DNA of 64,000 nt from Paracoccaceae bacterium (GTDB lineage Bacteria; Pseudomonadota; Alphaproteobacteria; Rhodobacterales; Rhodobacteraceae): assembly GCA_007694945.1 (NCBI GenBank), contig REER01000041.1, positions 1 through 64,000 of the forward strand, read 5' to 3'. The notes below the pieces were generated by a model. It was not told the origin of the DNA and searched no databases. It saw only the letters and a program-made list of their open reading frames with translations. Of the stretch, positions 9,469 through 17,928 are shown one piece after another; position 1 is the first letter of the stretch; each line of letters opens with the position of its first letter. A program made the position numbers and the translations under genes.

Positions 9469-10209
9469 TCAGATGGCGGCCATCACCTCATCGGTGACGT
9501 CGAAATTCGCGGTCACGTTCTGCACGTCATCGTCATCTTCCAGCGCGTCGAGCAGCTTCATCAGCGCCCGCGCGCCGTCGAGATCGAGATCCGTGGTCGT
9601 CTGCGGCTTCCAGACCAGCCGCGTGCTCTCGGCCTCGCCCAGCGCGGCCTCGAGCGCGACGGATACGGCATTGAGGTCGGTATCGGCACACCAGATCACA
9701 TGCTCCTCGGAGCTCGACTCGACATCCTCGGCCCCTGCGTCGATGGCCGCAAGAAGCACGGTTTCATCATCGCCTATATCCGCGCCGTATACGATCTGCC
9801 CCTTGCGGTCGAACATGAAGGCAACCGAGCCGGTTTCGCCCAGATTGCCGCCATTCTTGGCAAAGGTCGAGCGTACATTCGAGGCCGTGCGGTTGCGGTT
9901 GTCGGTCATTGCCTCGACAATCACCGCCACCCCGCCAGGACCATAGCCCTCGTAGCGGATTTCCTCATAGCTGTCGGCATCGCCGCCTTGCGATTTCTTG
10001 ATCGCGCGCTCGATATTGTCCTTGGGCATCGAGGCAGCCTTGGCCTCTTTCACGGCCAGACGCAGGCGCGGGTTCTTGTCCGGGTCGGGATCGCCCATCT
10101 TTGCGGCGACCGTGATTTCCTTCGAGAGTTTCGAGAAGAGTTTCGCCCGCGCCGCGTCCTGGCGGCCCTTGCGGTGCTGGATATTGGCCCATTTGGAATG
10201 GCCTGCCAT
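9469..10209 (-). CDS. yebC: YebC/PmpR family transcriptional or translational regulator
   Basis: A 246-residue YebC-family protein beginning [15 protein letters not shown], with the [14 protein letters not shown] segment and [13 protein letters not shown] in the middle. Family members have been described as transcription regulators and more recently as factors that help ribosomes at proline stretches; which applies here is not visible. The length and all family motifs are complete. GGAGAC lies just upstream of the ATG. It is preceded by the carD terminator. Confidence 0.95.
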   Translation of the reverse strand: MAGHSKWANIQHRKGRQDAARAKLFSKLSKEITVAAKMGDPDPDKNPRLRLAVKEAKAASMPKDNIERAIKKSQGGDADSYEEIRYEGYGPGGVAVIVEAMTDNRNRTASNVRSTFAKNGGNLGETGSVAFMFDRKGQIVYGADIGDDETVLLAAIDAGAEDVESSSEEHVIWCADTDLNAVSVALEAALGEAESTRLVWKPQTTTDLDLDGARALMKLLDALEDDDDVQNVTANFDVTDEVMAAI

Positions 10210-10306
10210 GGTCTGTCTCCGGCTCTGGATGGATTTGCGGCTGTCTTAGTCCAGCCAGTAGGGCATCGGCAAGCCCCCTGCCCCTGAATATGGCCCCTGA
10301 AACGCG

Positions 10307-10330
10307 CAACGCCCGCTTGCGCGGGCGTTG
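10307..10330 (-). terminator. hairpin downstream of carD
   Basis: A perfect 10-bp stem (CAACGCCCGC with GCGGGCGTTG) and a 4-base loop, 22 bases beyond the carD stop. On the minus strand it is followed by a short TTT-containing stretch rather than a strong T run. Confidence 0.6.
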
Positions 10331-10351
10331 TCGGAAATTATGTCGCTTTGG

Positions 10352-10861
10352 TCATGCGGCGCGCGAGAGCAGCACCTCGTTGACCTGCTTCTGGGCGATG
10401 GTCTCATCCCCACCAACCACAGCGGCCACTTCGCGGGTCAGACGCTCGAGAGCAGCCTCATAAAGCTGGCGCTCTGAATAGCTCTGCTCGCGCTGGTCGT
10501 CATTGCGGTGCAGGTCGCGCACAACTTCGGCAATGGCCAGCAGGTCGCCCGAATTGATCTTCTGCTCATATTCCTGGGCCCGACGCGACCACATGGCGCG
10601 CTTGACCCTCGCCTTGCCCTTCAGCGTCGCCAGGGCCTTGTCCACCAGTTCCGGCGAAGCGAGCGACCGCATGCCTACTGTCGCGGCCTTGTTGGTCGGC
10701 ACGCGCAGTGTCATCTTCTCCTTCTCGAAAGAGATGACGAAGAGTTCCAGCTTCAGACCGGCAATTTCCTGCTCTTCGATCGAGACGATCTGGCCAACGC
10801 CATGGGCAGGGTAGACGACATGATCATTCGGGCGGAACTCGGATTTCTTGGCTTTGGACAT
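10352..10861 (-). CDS. carD: CarD family transcriptional regulator
   Basis: A 169-residue CarD/CdnL-type protein. The N-terminal RNA polymerase beta-interacting domain shows FRPNDHVVYPAHGVGQI, and the C-terminal DNA-binding helical part carries RRAQEYEQKINSGD and ERQLYEAALERL. Such proteins stabilise open promoter complexes, in Rhodobacter notably at promoters whose -10 lacks a T at its last position. The gene follows fdxA, with a terminator-like hairpin between them in its leader. Confidence 0.95.
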   Translation of the reverse strand: MSKAKKSEFRPNDHVVYPAHGVGQIVSIEEQEIAGLKLELFVISFEKEKMTLRVPTNKAATVGMRSLASPELVDKALATLKGKARVKRAMWSRRAQEYEQKINSGDLLAIAEVVRDLHRNDDQREQSYSERQLYEAALERLTREVAAVVGGDETIAQKQVNEVLLSRAA

Positions 10862-10942
10862 TCACAACTTCCCCTTCTGGCCCCGCGCAGCACGAAAAGA
10901 ACATCGCAGGAGATGTCCTGCAATCCGATCCTGTATGGCGAC

Positions 10943-10970
10943 AAAAAAACGGCAGCTGGCAGCACTGCCG
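10943..10970 (-). terminator. T-run terminator between fdxA and carD
   Basis: On the minus strand CGGCAG, a 9-base loop and CTGCCG are followed directly by seven T, a classic intrinsic terminator. It lies 105 bases past the fdxA stop and about 80 bases before carD, so it either ends fdxA transcription or sits in a carD leader. Confidence 0.7.
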
Positions 10971-11075
10971 ATCTGGGACGGTTTCTGATATGACAGCCGT
11001 ATAACACAAAAAACCGCCGAATCAAAGCGCTTCGGCAAGAATTGGGTAACAAATACGCGCGACACCGTCGCGAGG

Positions 11076-11414
11076 TCAGCCGCCCTCACCCGGAGCTTCG
11101 GAGAAATACTTGTCCATCTTGCCGGTCTCACCGTCGCGCTCTTCGGCGCCGGGCAGCGGGTCTTTCTTGGTGATGATGACCGGCCATTTCTCGGAATACT
11201 TGCGATTGAACTCTACCCAGGGCTCCATATCAGGCTCGGTATCGGGGCGGATGGCATCGGCCGGGCATTCGGGCTCGCACACGCCGCAATCGATACACTC
11301 GTCCGGGTGGATCACCAGCATGTTCTCGCCCTCATAGAAACAATCGACCGGGCAGACCTCGACGCAATCGGTGTATTTGCAGGCAATGCAATTGTCGATC
11401 ACCACATAGGTCAT
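11076..11414 (-). CDS. fdxA: ferredoxin FdxA (seven-iron, 3Fe-4S/4Fe-4S)
   Basis: A 112-residue electron carrier of the FdxA type. Cluster cysteines are Cys9, Cys12, Cys17, Cys21 and Cys25 in the first motif and Cys40, Cys43, Cys46 and Cys50 in the second ([12 protein letters not shown]). The C-terminal extension [13 protein letters not shown] is typical of this family in alphaproteobacteria. It lies between the S4 gene and carD, an order often seen in Rhodobacteraceae. The redox partner is unknown. Confidence 0.96.
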   Translation of the reverse strand: MTYVVIDNCIACKYTDCVEVCPVDCFYEGENMLVIHPDECIDCGVCEPECPADAIRPDTEPDMEPWVEFNRKYSEKWPVIITKKDPLPGAEERDGETGKMDKYFSEAPGEGG

Positions 11415-11500
11415 GAGTCGGTCCTTGTTTCTCGGGTCGTGTTGGTTGTCATCTCACCGCGGCCCGCGGCGTCGGGGGGGAGATAACCCCGGTGCCACGA

Positions 11501-11878
11501 TCAATCAAGCGCATCCGGTGCAGGTGCGGCAAAACGGCGGCGATCACGCTTGTCGGGCCGTCCGCCAGCGACCGGGGTGGGGCGCGAGAGGTCCGGGGGC
11601 GGGGGTGGCGGCGAGAGGTCTTCATATAGCGTCTGCGCCTCGGAAGCGGGCCCACGCCGTTCACCAATCATAATAACCCGCAGCACCCGCACGCGCGCGT
11701 CAAGTGCGAAGGCCAGCACATCACCGGGTCCGACCGCATAGGCGGGTTTGGTGATCGGGGTCGAGTTCACGCGCATGCCGGGGCTGGCGATCAGCTTGGC
11801 AGCAAGGCTGCGCGTCTTGACGATGCGCGCATGCCAGAGCCATTTGTCCAGCCGGATGGTGGGGCGGGGGTCGGACAC
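11501..11878 (-). CDS. RNA-binding S4 domain protein (Hsp15-like)
   Basis: A 125-residue protein with an S4 RNA-binding domain at residues 8-65 (RLDKWLWHARIVKTR, then PGMRVN). It resembles heat-shock protein Hsp15, which in E. coli binds stalled 50S subunits carrying nascent chains. The C-terminus is a proline-rich then arginine-rich tail (seven prolines in a row interrupted by none, followed by RPDKRDRRRF). It begins 5 bases after the stop of the helicase gene, so they form one operon. Confidence 0.92.
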   Translation of the reverse strand: MSDPRPTIRLDKWLWHARIVKTRSLAAKLIASPGMRVNSTPITKPAYAVGPGDVLAFALDARVRVLRVIMIGERRGPASEAQTLYEDLSPPPPPPDLSRPTPVAGGRPDKRDRRRFAAPAPDALD

Positions 11879-11883
11879 GCGCC

Positions 11884-14682
11884 TCAGCCCTTGGTCTTCA
11901 GCCCCATGAGAGCGGCCGCGAAGGGATTGTCAGGGTCGATCCGGTCGGATTTGCGATCGGGCTTGGCGGTGAATTCCCGCTTCAGCTCTGGCTTCTTGCC
12001 CTTGGGCTTCGGCTTGCCCTTGGGACGACTGTCCTGCGGTTTGCGCTGCGGGCGCGGCTGGTGGCGTGGGCGGGGCGCCCAGGTGAAGGTGAAGTACACT
12101 TCGAGCGTTTCGGATTCCTGCGGCGCAGGCTCGGCAGTCGTATCCGGTTCGGCAGCGGCTTCAGCAGGGGAGGCAGGCTCTTCAACCTCCGTCGCGGGCT
12201 CTTCAGGCGCAGGCGCATCGCTTGACGCCACCTCGCCAGCAGGCGTGTCAGAGCCCACGGCTTCCGGCGCGGCGCTGCCCTCTGCTGCGGCCTCGGGCTT
12301 GACCTTGATCCGCTCGCCGCGCTCGGCCTTGTAGCCCAGCCCCTGCATCAGATCAGCGAATTGTTCCAGCGTGGTGCCGGTAATCGAGAGCATGTCGGGT
12401 GTGGCCTCGAACCCGCCGCGCGTGTCGCAGGCGCGCAGCAGATCGGCCAGCCGTTCGAGCATGTCGATGCGGATCGCCCGCGCGCCCGAGGGGCGGTAAC
12501 CCGCCATCATGTAATGCTCGCTCGGGACCTCTTTCAGGTTCGGGATGGTCACGAGCCCCGCAGGTGGGCTTTCGGGGAAGGTATCTAGCCCCTGCGCAAG
12601 CGACTGCAGCACCAGCCGCAGCCGCGTTGGCGCAGGTTTCAGAAGCAGCGGCAGGAAGATCGTGTATTGCCCGAAGCGCACCCCATGCTTGCGCAACATT
12701 CCGCGCGCCTCCTGATCGAGCGCTTTCACATCGGCGGCGATCTGTTCGCGCGGGATCACGCCCATCGCCTCGACCAGTTGAAACGCCACCCCGCGCGCAA
12801 GGCCCGTCAGCGCCTCATCGCGGCTCATCGCCTGCAGGGGCTCGAACAGCGCCGCCACCTTGCGGTCAATAAAATGCTGCAAGCGGCGGCGCACTTTCTC
12901 GGCGACATCCGGCCCGGCCTCGTCATCGACAAAGGCTTCGACCTGCGGGCGCATCACGTCATCACCGCGCACCAGCTTGCCAACAGCGGTGGTCCCCCAC
13001 ATCAGCCCGCCCTGTTCGGTGAAATCGAACTCGGTATCGGGCGCGTTGTAGAATGTGTCGGCGCGCAGATGGAACAGCGGTGTCAACGCGGCAATCGAGG
13101 CCTGCCGCAGGGTTTTCGCCTCATCCGCCGACGCAGCCTTGTCCTGCCGGAAGCGGAACCCCTCCAACCGTCCGATCAGCTCGCCCTCGACAGTCACTTC
13201 GCCCTTGTCGTTCACCTCGGCCACAAGGCTCTCCTTCTGCTTCAACCGGCGCAGCAGCACAGAGGTACGCCGGTCAACAAATCTCTGGGTCAGCCGGGCA
13301 TGGAGCGCGTCTGACAAACGGTCTTCTACAGCGCGTGTTGCCTCGCGCCAATGGTTTTCATCATCCACCCAGCCCTTGCGTTGCGCGATATAGGTCCATG
13401 TGCGGATATACGCCAAGCGGCGCGAGAGCGCGTCAATATCGCCATCGATCCGGTCGATGCGCTGGATATTGCGGCCCAGCCAAGCGGCCTCGATTCGGCC
13501 CTGATCGTGCAGGAAGCCGAATATCCGCGCCAAGAGCCCGGCATGTTCCATCGTCGAGATACCCCGGAAATCAGGGACGCGGCAGACATCCCACAAGAGC
13601 CGCAGGTCGCGCGCGTCGAGCAGCTTGTCGCGGACCTCGGGCATATCCGAGAGGATTTTCAGCGCTGTGAGATCGTCGGCATCGCGCGCGCGGGTCAGCC
13701 AGTCATTCTGAGTGTAGCTCTCAAGCGCCGCGATCAACCGCTCGGGGCTGCCGAAATCGAGCCGCCCGTTGCGCCATTGCAGCTTGCGTAGCGGCATGAA
13801 GCTGTGGCTCTCGATGGCTTCGACGGTTTCATCGGCCAGCGGTCGGGCCTCTCCCGTCACCCCGAAAGAGCCGTCATTTTCATACCGCCCCGCCCGGCCC
13901 GCGATCTGGGCCAATTCATCAGGCGCCAGCGGGCGCATGCGGTGGCCGTCGAATTTGCGCGTGGCGGAAAAGGCGACATGCTTGATATCGAGATTGAGCC
14001 CCATGCCGATGGCATCGGTCGCGACCAGATAATCGACATCGCCATTCTGGTAGAGTTCAACCTGCGCATTCCGCGTGCGCGGGCTGAGCGCCCCCATGAC
14101 AACCGCACAGCCGCCTTTCTGACGGCGGATCAGTTCGGCTATCGCATACACATTTTCAACACTGAACCCGACAATAGCGCTGCGCGCCGGCATTCTGCTT
14201 ATCTTTTTCGAACCTGAATAGGAAAGTTGCGACATTCGCTCGCGCCGCTGGAAGGCCGCGCCAGGCACCAGCGCCGCAATAGCGCCGCGCATCGTGTCCG
14301 ACCCCATGAACAGCGTCTCGTGCAACCCGCGCGCATGCAAAAGCCGGTCGGTAAAGACATGGCCGCGGTCGGCATCGCCGCAAAGCTGGATCTCGTCCAC
14401 CGCCACAAAATCAGCCCCGATCTCCAAGGGCATCGCCTCGACCGTGCAGACCCAGTATTGTGTCCGGTCCGGCACGATCCGTTCTTCGCCCGTCACCAGC
14501 GCCACGCAATCGGGGCCGCGCAGGGCGCGGATGCGGTCATAGACCTCGCGCGCCAGAAGGCGCAGTGGCAGGCCGATGACGCCGGTGCGATGCGCCAGCA
14601 TCCGCTCGATTGCATAATGGGTTTTGCCGGTATTGGTGGGCCCGAGCACCGCGACGACCCGCGATTGCGCGCGCATGTTCAT
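11884..14682 (-). CDS. SUV3-like DExH RNA helicase
   Basis: A 932-residue superfamily 2 helicase of the SUV3 type (mitochondrial degradosome helicase homologue). Walker A is GPTNTGKT at residues 14-21, motif II is DEIQ, motif VI is QIAGRAGRY. The conserved EALTGLARG and GVRFGQYTIFLPLLLKPAPT segments lie in the C-terminal half. After about residue 770 there is a long low-complexity Ala/Glu/Pro region and a Lys/Arg/Pro-rich basic tail, which may bind RNA. It starts the operon with the S4 gene. Related bacteria show the same order; the biological role in alphaproteobacteria is little known. Confidence 0.93.
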   Translation of the reverse strand: MNMRAQSRVVAVLGPTNTGKTHYAIERMLAHRTGVIGLPLRLLAREVYDRIRALRGPDCVALVTGEERIVPDRTQYWVCTVEAMPLEIGADFVAVDEIQLCGDADRGHVFTDRLLHARGLHETLFMGSDTMRGAIAALVPGAAFQRRERMSQLSYSGSKKISRMPARSAIVGFSVENVYAIAELIRRQKGGCAVVMGALSPRTRNAQVELYQNGDVDYLVATDAIGMGLNLDIKHVAFSATRKFDGHRMRPLAPDELAQIAGRAGRYENDGSFGVTGEARPLADETVEAIESHSFMPLRKLQWRNGRLDFGSPERLIAALESYTQNDWLTRARDADDLTALKILSDMPEVRDKLLDARDLRLLWDVCRVPDFRGISTMEHAGLLARIFGFLHDQGRIEAAWLGRNIQRIDRIDGDIDALSRRLAYIRTWTYIAQRKGWVDDENHWREATRAVEDRLSDALHARLTQRFVDRRTSVLLRRLKQKESLVAEVNDKGEVTVEGELIGRLEGFRFRQDKAASADEAKTLRQASIAALTPLFHLRADTFYNAPDTEFDFTEQGGLMWGTTAVGKLVRGDDVMRPQVEAFVDDEAGPDVAEKVRRRLQHFIDRKVAALFEPLQAMSRDEALTGLARGVAFQLVEAMGVIPREQIAADVKALDQEARGMLRKHGVRFGQYTIFLPLLLKPAPTRLRLVLQSLAQGLDTFPESPPAGLVTIPNLKEVPSEHYMMAGYRPSGARAIRIDMLERLADLLRACDTRGGFEATPDMLSITGTTLEQFADLMQGLGYKAERGERIKVKPEAAAEGSAAPEAVGSDTPAGEVASSDAPAPEEPATEVEEPASPAEAAAEPDTTAEPAPQESETLEVYFTFTWAPRPRHQPRPQRKPQDSRPKGKPKPKGKKPELKREFTAKPDRKSDRIDPDNPFAAALMGLKTKG

Positions 14683-14706
14683 CTGCGTCTCTCCCGCGGT
14701 ACGCCC

Positions 14707-15276
14707 TCAGAGGGCGATACCGGTCAATTCACGCTCTACACGTTCAATCGCGTCTCTTACGTCAGTGCGATGGGGATGTATAGCGGCAGATGCCCGGAAG
14801 GCGTCGCGGGCGCGCTCGTATTGACGCAAATCCTCGAACACCCGCCCCAGACCGGCAAGCGCGCTGAAATGATCAGGGTTGCGCGCAATCGTCTGGCGCA
14901 GATCATCCAGCGCAAGGCCCAGATTTCCAGCCATGTACCAGGCGGTTGCGCGGGCGTGGTAGCCTTCGGCAAACTCGGGCGCGTGGTCGATCAGCGCCGA
15001 GAAATGATCGATTGCAGCGCTGGTGTCGCCGCGGCTCATGGCCTCGCGCCCGCGCTGCAACAAGAGATCAGCACTGGCCGACCCCGAGCGCGACCAAAGC
15101 CGGGCGATCTGCCGCTCGATCCGCTGCCAGCGCTCCTGATCGGGGTCGCGGAGTTCGGACAGCAATTCGCTCACTTCGCCGCTCGTGCTGCCCTCGCTGG
15201 CCTGCGCCGGCGCGACCGTGAAAAACACGGCACATGCCGCAACGACAGGATTGAGAAAGACGCGGTGCAACTCCAT
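14707..15276 (-). CDS. periplasmic tetratricopeptide repeat protein
   Basis: A 189-residue exported protein with a signal peptide (residues 1-26, cleavage after AQA) and at least three TPR units from about residue 70 (GREAMSRGDTSAAIDHFS, EFAEGYHARATAWYMAGN, DHFSALAGLGRVFEDLRQ). TPR folds mediate protein-protein contacts; no partner can be named. It lies 24 bases ahead of the SUV3-like helicase on the same strand and is divergent from the SCP2 gene. Confidence 0.88.
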   Translation of the reverse strand: MELHRVFLNPVVAACAVFFTVAPAQASEGSTSGEVSELLSELRDPDQERWQRIERQIARLWSRSGSASADLLLQRGREAMSRGDTSAAIDHFSALIDHAPEFAEGYHARATAWYMAGNLGLALDDLRQTIARNPDHFSALAGLGRVFEDLRQYERARDAFRASAAIHPHRTDVRDAIERVERELTGIAL

Positions 15277-15342
15277 AAGTCTTTTGTAGCGTAACGCTCG
15301 CGCGAATCCAGAGGCGCGGCATCACAAAACGGAGCACACGAG

Positions 15343-15630
15343 ATGAGCGAGATCATGACCCATGCCATCAAGGCGCTGAGCGAGCGGCTGTCCGATGGGT
15401 TCGAGGGCACGGCGAAATTCGAGATCGAGGGCGAAGGCTCGATCATGGTGGATGAAAACGGCGTCCGCGAAGGCGATGACGAGGCCGATGTAACCATGAT
15501 CGCGAATGTCGAGACCTTTCAGGGCATCATGGAGGGTGATGTGAACCCGACCATGGCCTTCATGTCGGGCAAGCTGCGGATCGAGGGCAATATGGGCATG
15601 GCCATGAAGCTGGGTTCAGCGCTGAGCTGA
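15343..15630 (+). CDS. SCP2 sterol-binding domain protein
   Basis: A 95-residue single SCP2 domain protein. The family fold binds lipids or acyl-CoA in a hydrophobic tunnel; the core is visible as FEGTAKFEIEGEGSIMVDENG and the helical end AFMSGKLRIEGNMGMAMKL. Its stop overlaps the ATG of the following alpha/beta hydrolase (TGATG), so the two are translated together, suggesting that the carrier and hydrolase act on related lipid substrates. That link is inference. Confidence 0.92.
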   Translation: MSEIMTHAIKALSERLSDGFEGTAKFEIEGEGSIMVDENGVREGDDEADVTMIANVETFQGIMEGDVNPTMAFMSGKLRIEGNMGMAMKLGSALS

Positions 15631-16565
15631 TGGAGCCGGCGCCCTATTTCTCGGATGTCGCAGGCGGCGCCATGCCCGAACGTGTCATCTGGCGCGAGGC
15701 CGATGACGGTAAGCGGCTGCGACTGGCGATCTGGCCTGTGGGGCCGAAAGGTATGGTCACGCTCTTCCCGGGCCGGACCGAGGTGATCGAGAAATACGCG
15801 CGCGTCGCTGAAGACCTGGCCGCACGAGGCTATGGCGCTGTGGCCATCGACTGGCGCGGACAGGGGCTTTCCGACCGGCTGAAAGGCAAGGCACTACTGG
15901 GCGATATCCCGGATTATGCGCATTTTCAGCGTGATGTGGCCGTGCTGCGGAGTGTGGTGGACGAGCTCGCACCACCTGGCATGCCACGTTTCGTGCTCGC
16001 GCATTCCATGGGCGGCTGCATTGCCCTGCGCGCTCTTGTGGACGGATTTTCGGCACGCGCCGTCGGGTTCAGCGCGCCGATGTGGGGCTTGCGGTTGAGC
16101 AAGAACACACGCCGCGCAGTTGTGGCGATGACAACTGTTCTTGGTCTGGCCCGGATGGACCTACGCGAGATACCGGGCGCGGGGATCGAATTTCGACTTT
16201 GGGAGAATCCGTTCGACAATAATGAGCTGACGACCGATCCTGAAGCATATGCGTGGATGCAGGAACAGGTACGGACGCACCCAGAACTGCGCCTCGGCGC
16301 CCCGAGTCTGCGCTGGCTGGTTGCGTCTTTGGCCGAAACGACCGTGCTTGCACAGCTTCCCGCACCCGAGATTCCGGCCTTTTGCGGGCTGGGCACGCGC
16401 GAGATGATCGTCTCGTCCGAGGCGATCGAGGCGCGCATGGCCGACTGGCCGCGCGGTGAGTTGGAGTATTACGACGGCGCGCTGCATGAATTGCTGATGG
16501 AAGCCGAGCGCGTCCGCGCGCCGTTCCTGAGCAGCGTCTGCGATTTGTTCGACGCAAAGCAGTAA
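15630..16565 (+). CDS. alpha/beta hydrolase, lysophospholipase-like
   Basis: A 311-residue serine hydrolase of the PldB/monoglyceride lipase group. The nucleophile elbow is LAHSMGGC with Ser126, preceded by the oxyanion-side motif DWRGQGLSDR at residues 74-83, and a C-terminal catalytic His lies in the YYDGALHELLME segment. There is no signal peptide, so the protein should be cytoplasmic. It is coupled to the SCP2 gene by a one-base stop-start overlap and followed by an ArsC-like gene after 16 bases. Confidence 0.92.
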   Translation: MEPAPYFSDVAGGAMPERVIWREADDGKRLRLAIWPVGPKGMVTLFPGRTEVIEKYARVAEDLAARGYGAVAIDWRGQGLSDRLKGKALLGDIPDYAHFQRDVAVLRSVVDELAPPGMPRFVLAHSMGGCIALRALVDGFSARAVGFSAPMWGLRLSKNTRRAVVAMTTVLGLARMDLREIPGAGIEFRLWENPFDNNELTTDPEAYAWMQEQVRTHPELRLGAPSLRWLVASLAETTVLAQLPAPEIPAFCGLGTREMIVSSEAIEARMADWPRGELEYYDGALHELLMEAERVRAPFLSSVCDLFDAKQ

Positions 16566-16581
16566 TTGAAGGAGGCATCGC

Positions 16582-16905
16582 ATGGGCACGGTGGTTTACG
16601 GTATCAAGAGTTGCGACACCTGTCGCAAGGCACTGAAGGCGCTGGATGGGGCAGATTTGCGTGATGTCCGGGCGGAGCCACTCAGCAACGCAGAACGTGC
16701 CGAGTTCATCGAGGCGTTTGGGGACGCAATTCTCAACCGTGCTTCAACGACGTGGCGCGGGCTGGATGAGGCTGAGCGCGCGCGCCCGGTGGCAGAGTTG
16801 CTGGCAGAACACCCGACACTTATGAAGCGCCCGGTGATCCGAGCGGGTGACGCGCTCTATCTGGGCTGGAAAGCAGATGTGCAGCGCGCCCTTGGCGTGG
16901 CCTGA
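16582..16905 (+). CDS. ArsC/Spx family thioredoxin-like protein
   Basis: A 107-residue ArsC-family protein. The N-terminal YGIKSCDTCRKAL contains Cys11 and Cys14 in a C-x-x-C pair, and the C-terminal MKRPVI segment supplies the conserved arginine-proline. Family members are arsenate reductases, Spx-type regulators or YffB-like proteins; the short length and the CDTC motif fit YffB best. No ars genes are nearby, so arsenate reduction is not supported by context. A GAAGGAGG site precedes the ATG. Confidence 0.88.
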   Translation: MGTVVYGIKSCDTCRKALKALDGADLRDVRAEPLSNAERAEFIEAFGDAILNRASTTWRGLDEAERARPVAELLAEHPTLMKRPVIRAGDALYLGWKADVQRALGVA

Positions 16906-16906
16906 G

Positions 16907-16933
16907 GGCCCCTTGCCCGCAGGGCAAGGGGCC
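16907..16933. terminator. bidirectional hairpin between arsC-like gene and cspA
   Basis: A perfect 12-bp stem (GGCCCCTTGCCC with GGGCAAGGGGCC) and a 3-base loop, immediately after one stop and 8 bases from the convergent cspA stop. It is placed to end transcripts from both sides, though neither side has a long T run. Confidence 0.7.
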
Positions 16934-16941
16934 TTGAAAAA

Positions 16942-17148
16942 TCAAAGAAGTTTCAGATCACTTGCTGATTCGCGCCCGTCGCGCCCAGCACGCAGTTCAT
17001 AGGCGATCTTCTGCTCATCGGCGAGGCCGGTGAGCCCGGCCCTTTCGACAGCAGAAATATGCACGAACACATCCTTGCCCCCGCCATCGGGCGCGATGAA
17101 CCCATAACCCTTGGTCGTGTTGAACCATTTCACGGTGCCTGTCGGCAT
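16942..17148 (-). CDS. cold-shock protein, CspA family
   Basis: A 68-residue single cold-shock domain that binds single-stranded RNA or DNA. RNP1 is KGYGFIAP and RNP2 is VFVHISAV. The start (MPTGTVKWFN) is typical. It is monocistronic, followed by a strong hairpin, with a 210-base upstream gap that should carry its promoter and 5' leader. Whether it is cold-inducible cannot be told from sequence. Confidence 0.96.
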   Translation of the reverse strand: MPTGTVKWFNTTKGYGFIAPDGGGKDVFVHISAVERAGLTGLADEQKIAYELRAGRDGRESASDLKLL

Positions 17149-17358
17149 CGGTCGTCTCCTCGTCTTCGCTTCCCCCGAGCAGGATTGCCTCAGGGCCGTT
17201 CAGCCAGTTCTTCCTTGGCCGACTGCGAAAACAGAGGCGTCTTGAAAGTCTGTCATCCCGTGGAAAGTTTGCCATAGCGGGGTTAAAACGCAAGAACTTT
17301 GCCTGTATCGGGACCCCCGGACAGGGTTTTGCCCAATTTTCAGAGGGCTGAGGAAAAC

Positions 17359-17715
17359 ATGCGCAACGCGGCCTTGATACTGGGTCTGATCGGTGGCCTC
17401 TGGGGCATGCTGGTCGGCTTTTTCAGCTTCGGTTATACTGATCTGCTGATTCGATACCCTGAATTCGCAGAATTCACGGGTGGTGTCGCCAATATGGGGC
17501 TGATCCGCGCGATGAGCCTGATCGCACCCATTCTGGCGATTGCTGGGGCCGCCATGGCGCGCTCGGTCAATGTCGCAGCCGGCGTCCTGCTGCTCGCGTC
17601 GAGCGCCGGCATGTATCTGACCTTCGGCTTCGGTGTCTTTACCATGTTCCCGATTTCCATGTGCGCCATTGCAGGCGCACTTGCCCTTGCCGCGCGCCAG
17701 CCCGATCCGCATTAA
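17359..17715 (+). CDS. small four-helix membrane protein (DUF4064-like)
   Basis: A 118-residue integral membrane protein with four predicted helices: residues 4-23, 43-62, 66-84 and 88-112 roughly. The Gly-rich first helix (LGLIGGLWGMLVGFF) and short loops recall DUF4064 proteins, but I cannot confirm the family. AGGA lies 4-8 bases before the chosen ATG at 17359. It has its own transcription unit between cspA and a DEAD-box gene. The function is unknown. Confidence 0.78.
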   Translation: MRNAALILGLIGGLWGMLVGFFSFGYTDLLIRYPEFAEFTGGVANMGLIRAMSLIAPILAIAGAAMARSVNVAAGVLLLASSAGMYLTFGFGVFTMFPISMCAIAGALALAARQPDPH

Positions 17716-17928
17716 TCCTTGACTTGTCGGGCGAAAACGCCCATCTGCTCGCTACCCGTAACTTGCCGCGTGAGCATTTCTTTCGTTGCGGGCAGGGCAT
17801 GAGGCCCGACACTAGCTTCCCGACATCACGCGTGGGGGGCGGCGCGCCTGAACTCGCGCCCCCAAACCGCCACCGGCCTTGCGCCGGGGGCTTTTCGCCT
17901 GCGCATGCAGGCTGTGAGAGGACAGATT

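Noticed and set aside
16582-16905. Arsenate resistance function for the ArsC-like gene
   Set aside because: No other ars gene is near and the C-x-x-C motif and length fit YffB-like proteins, so resistance is not supported.
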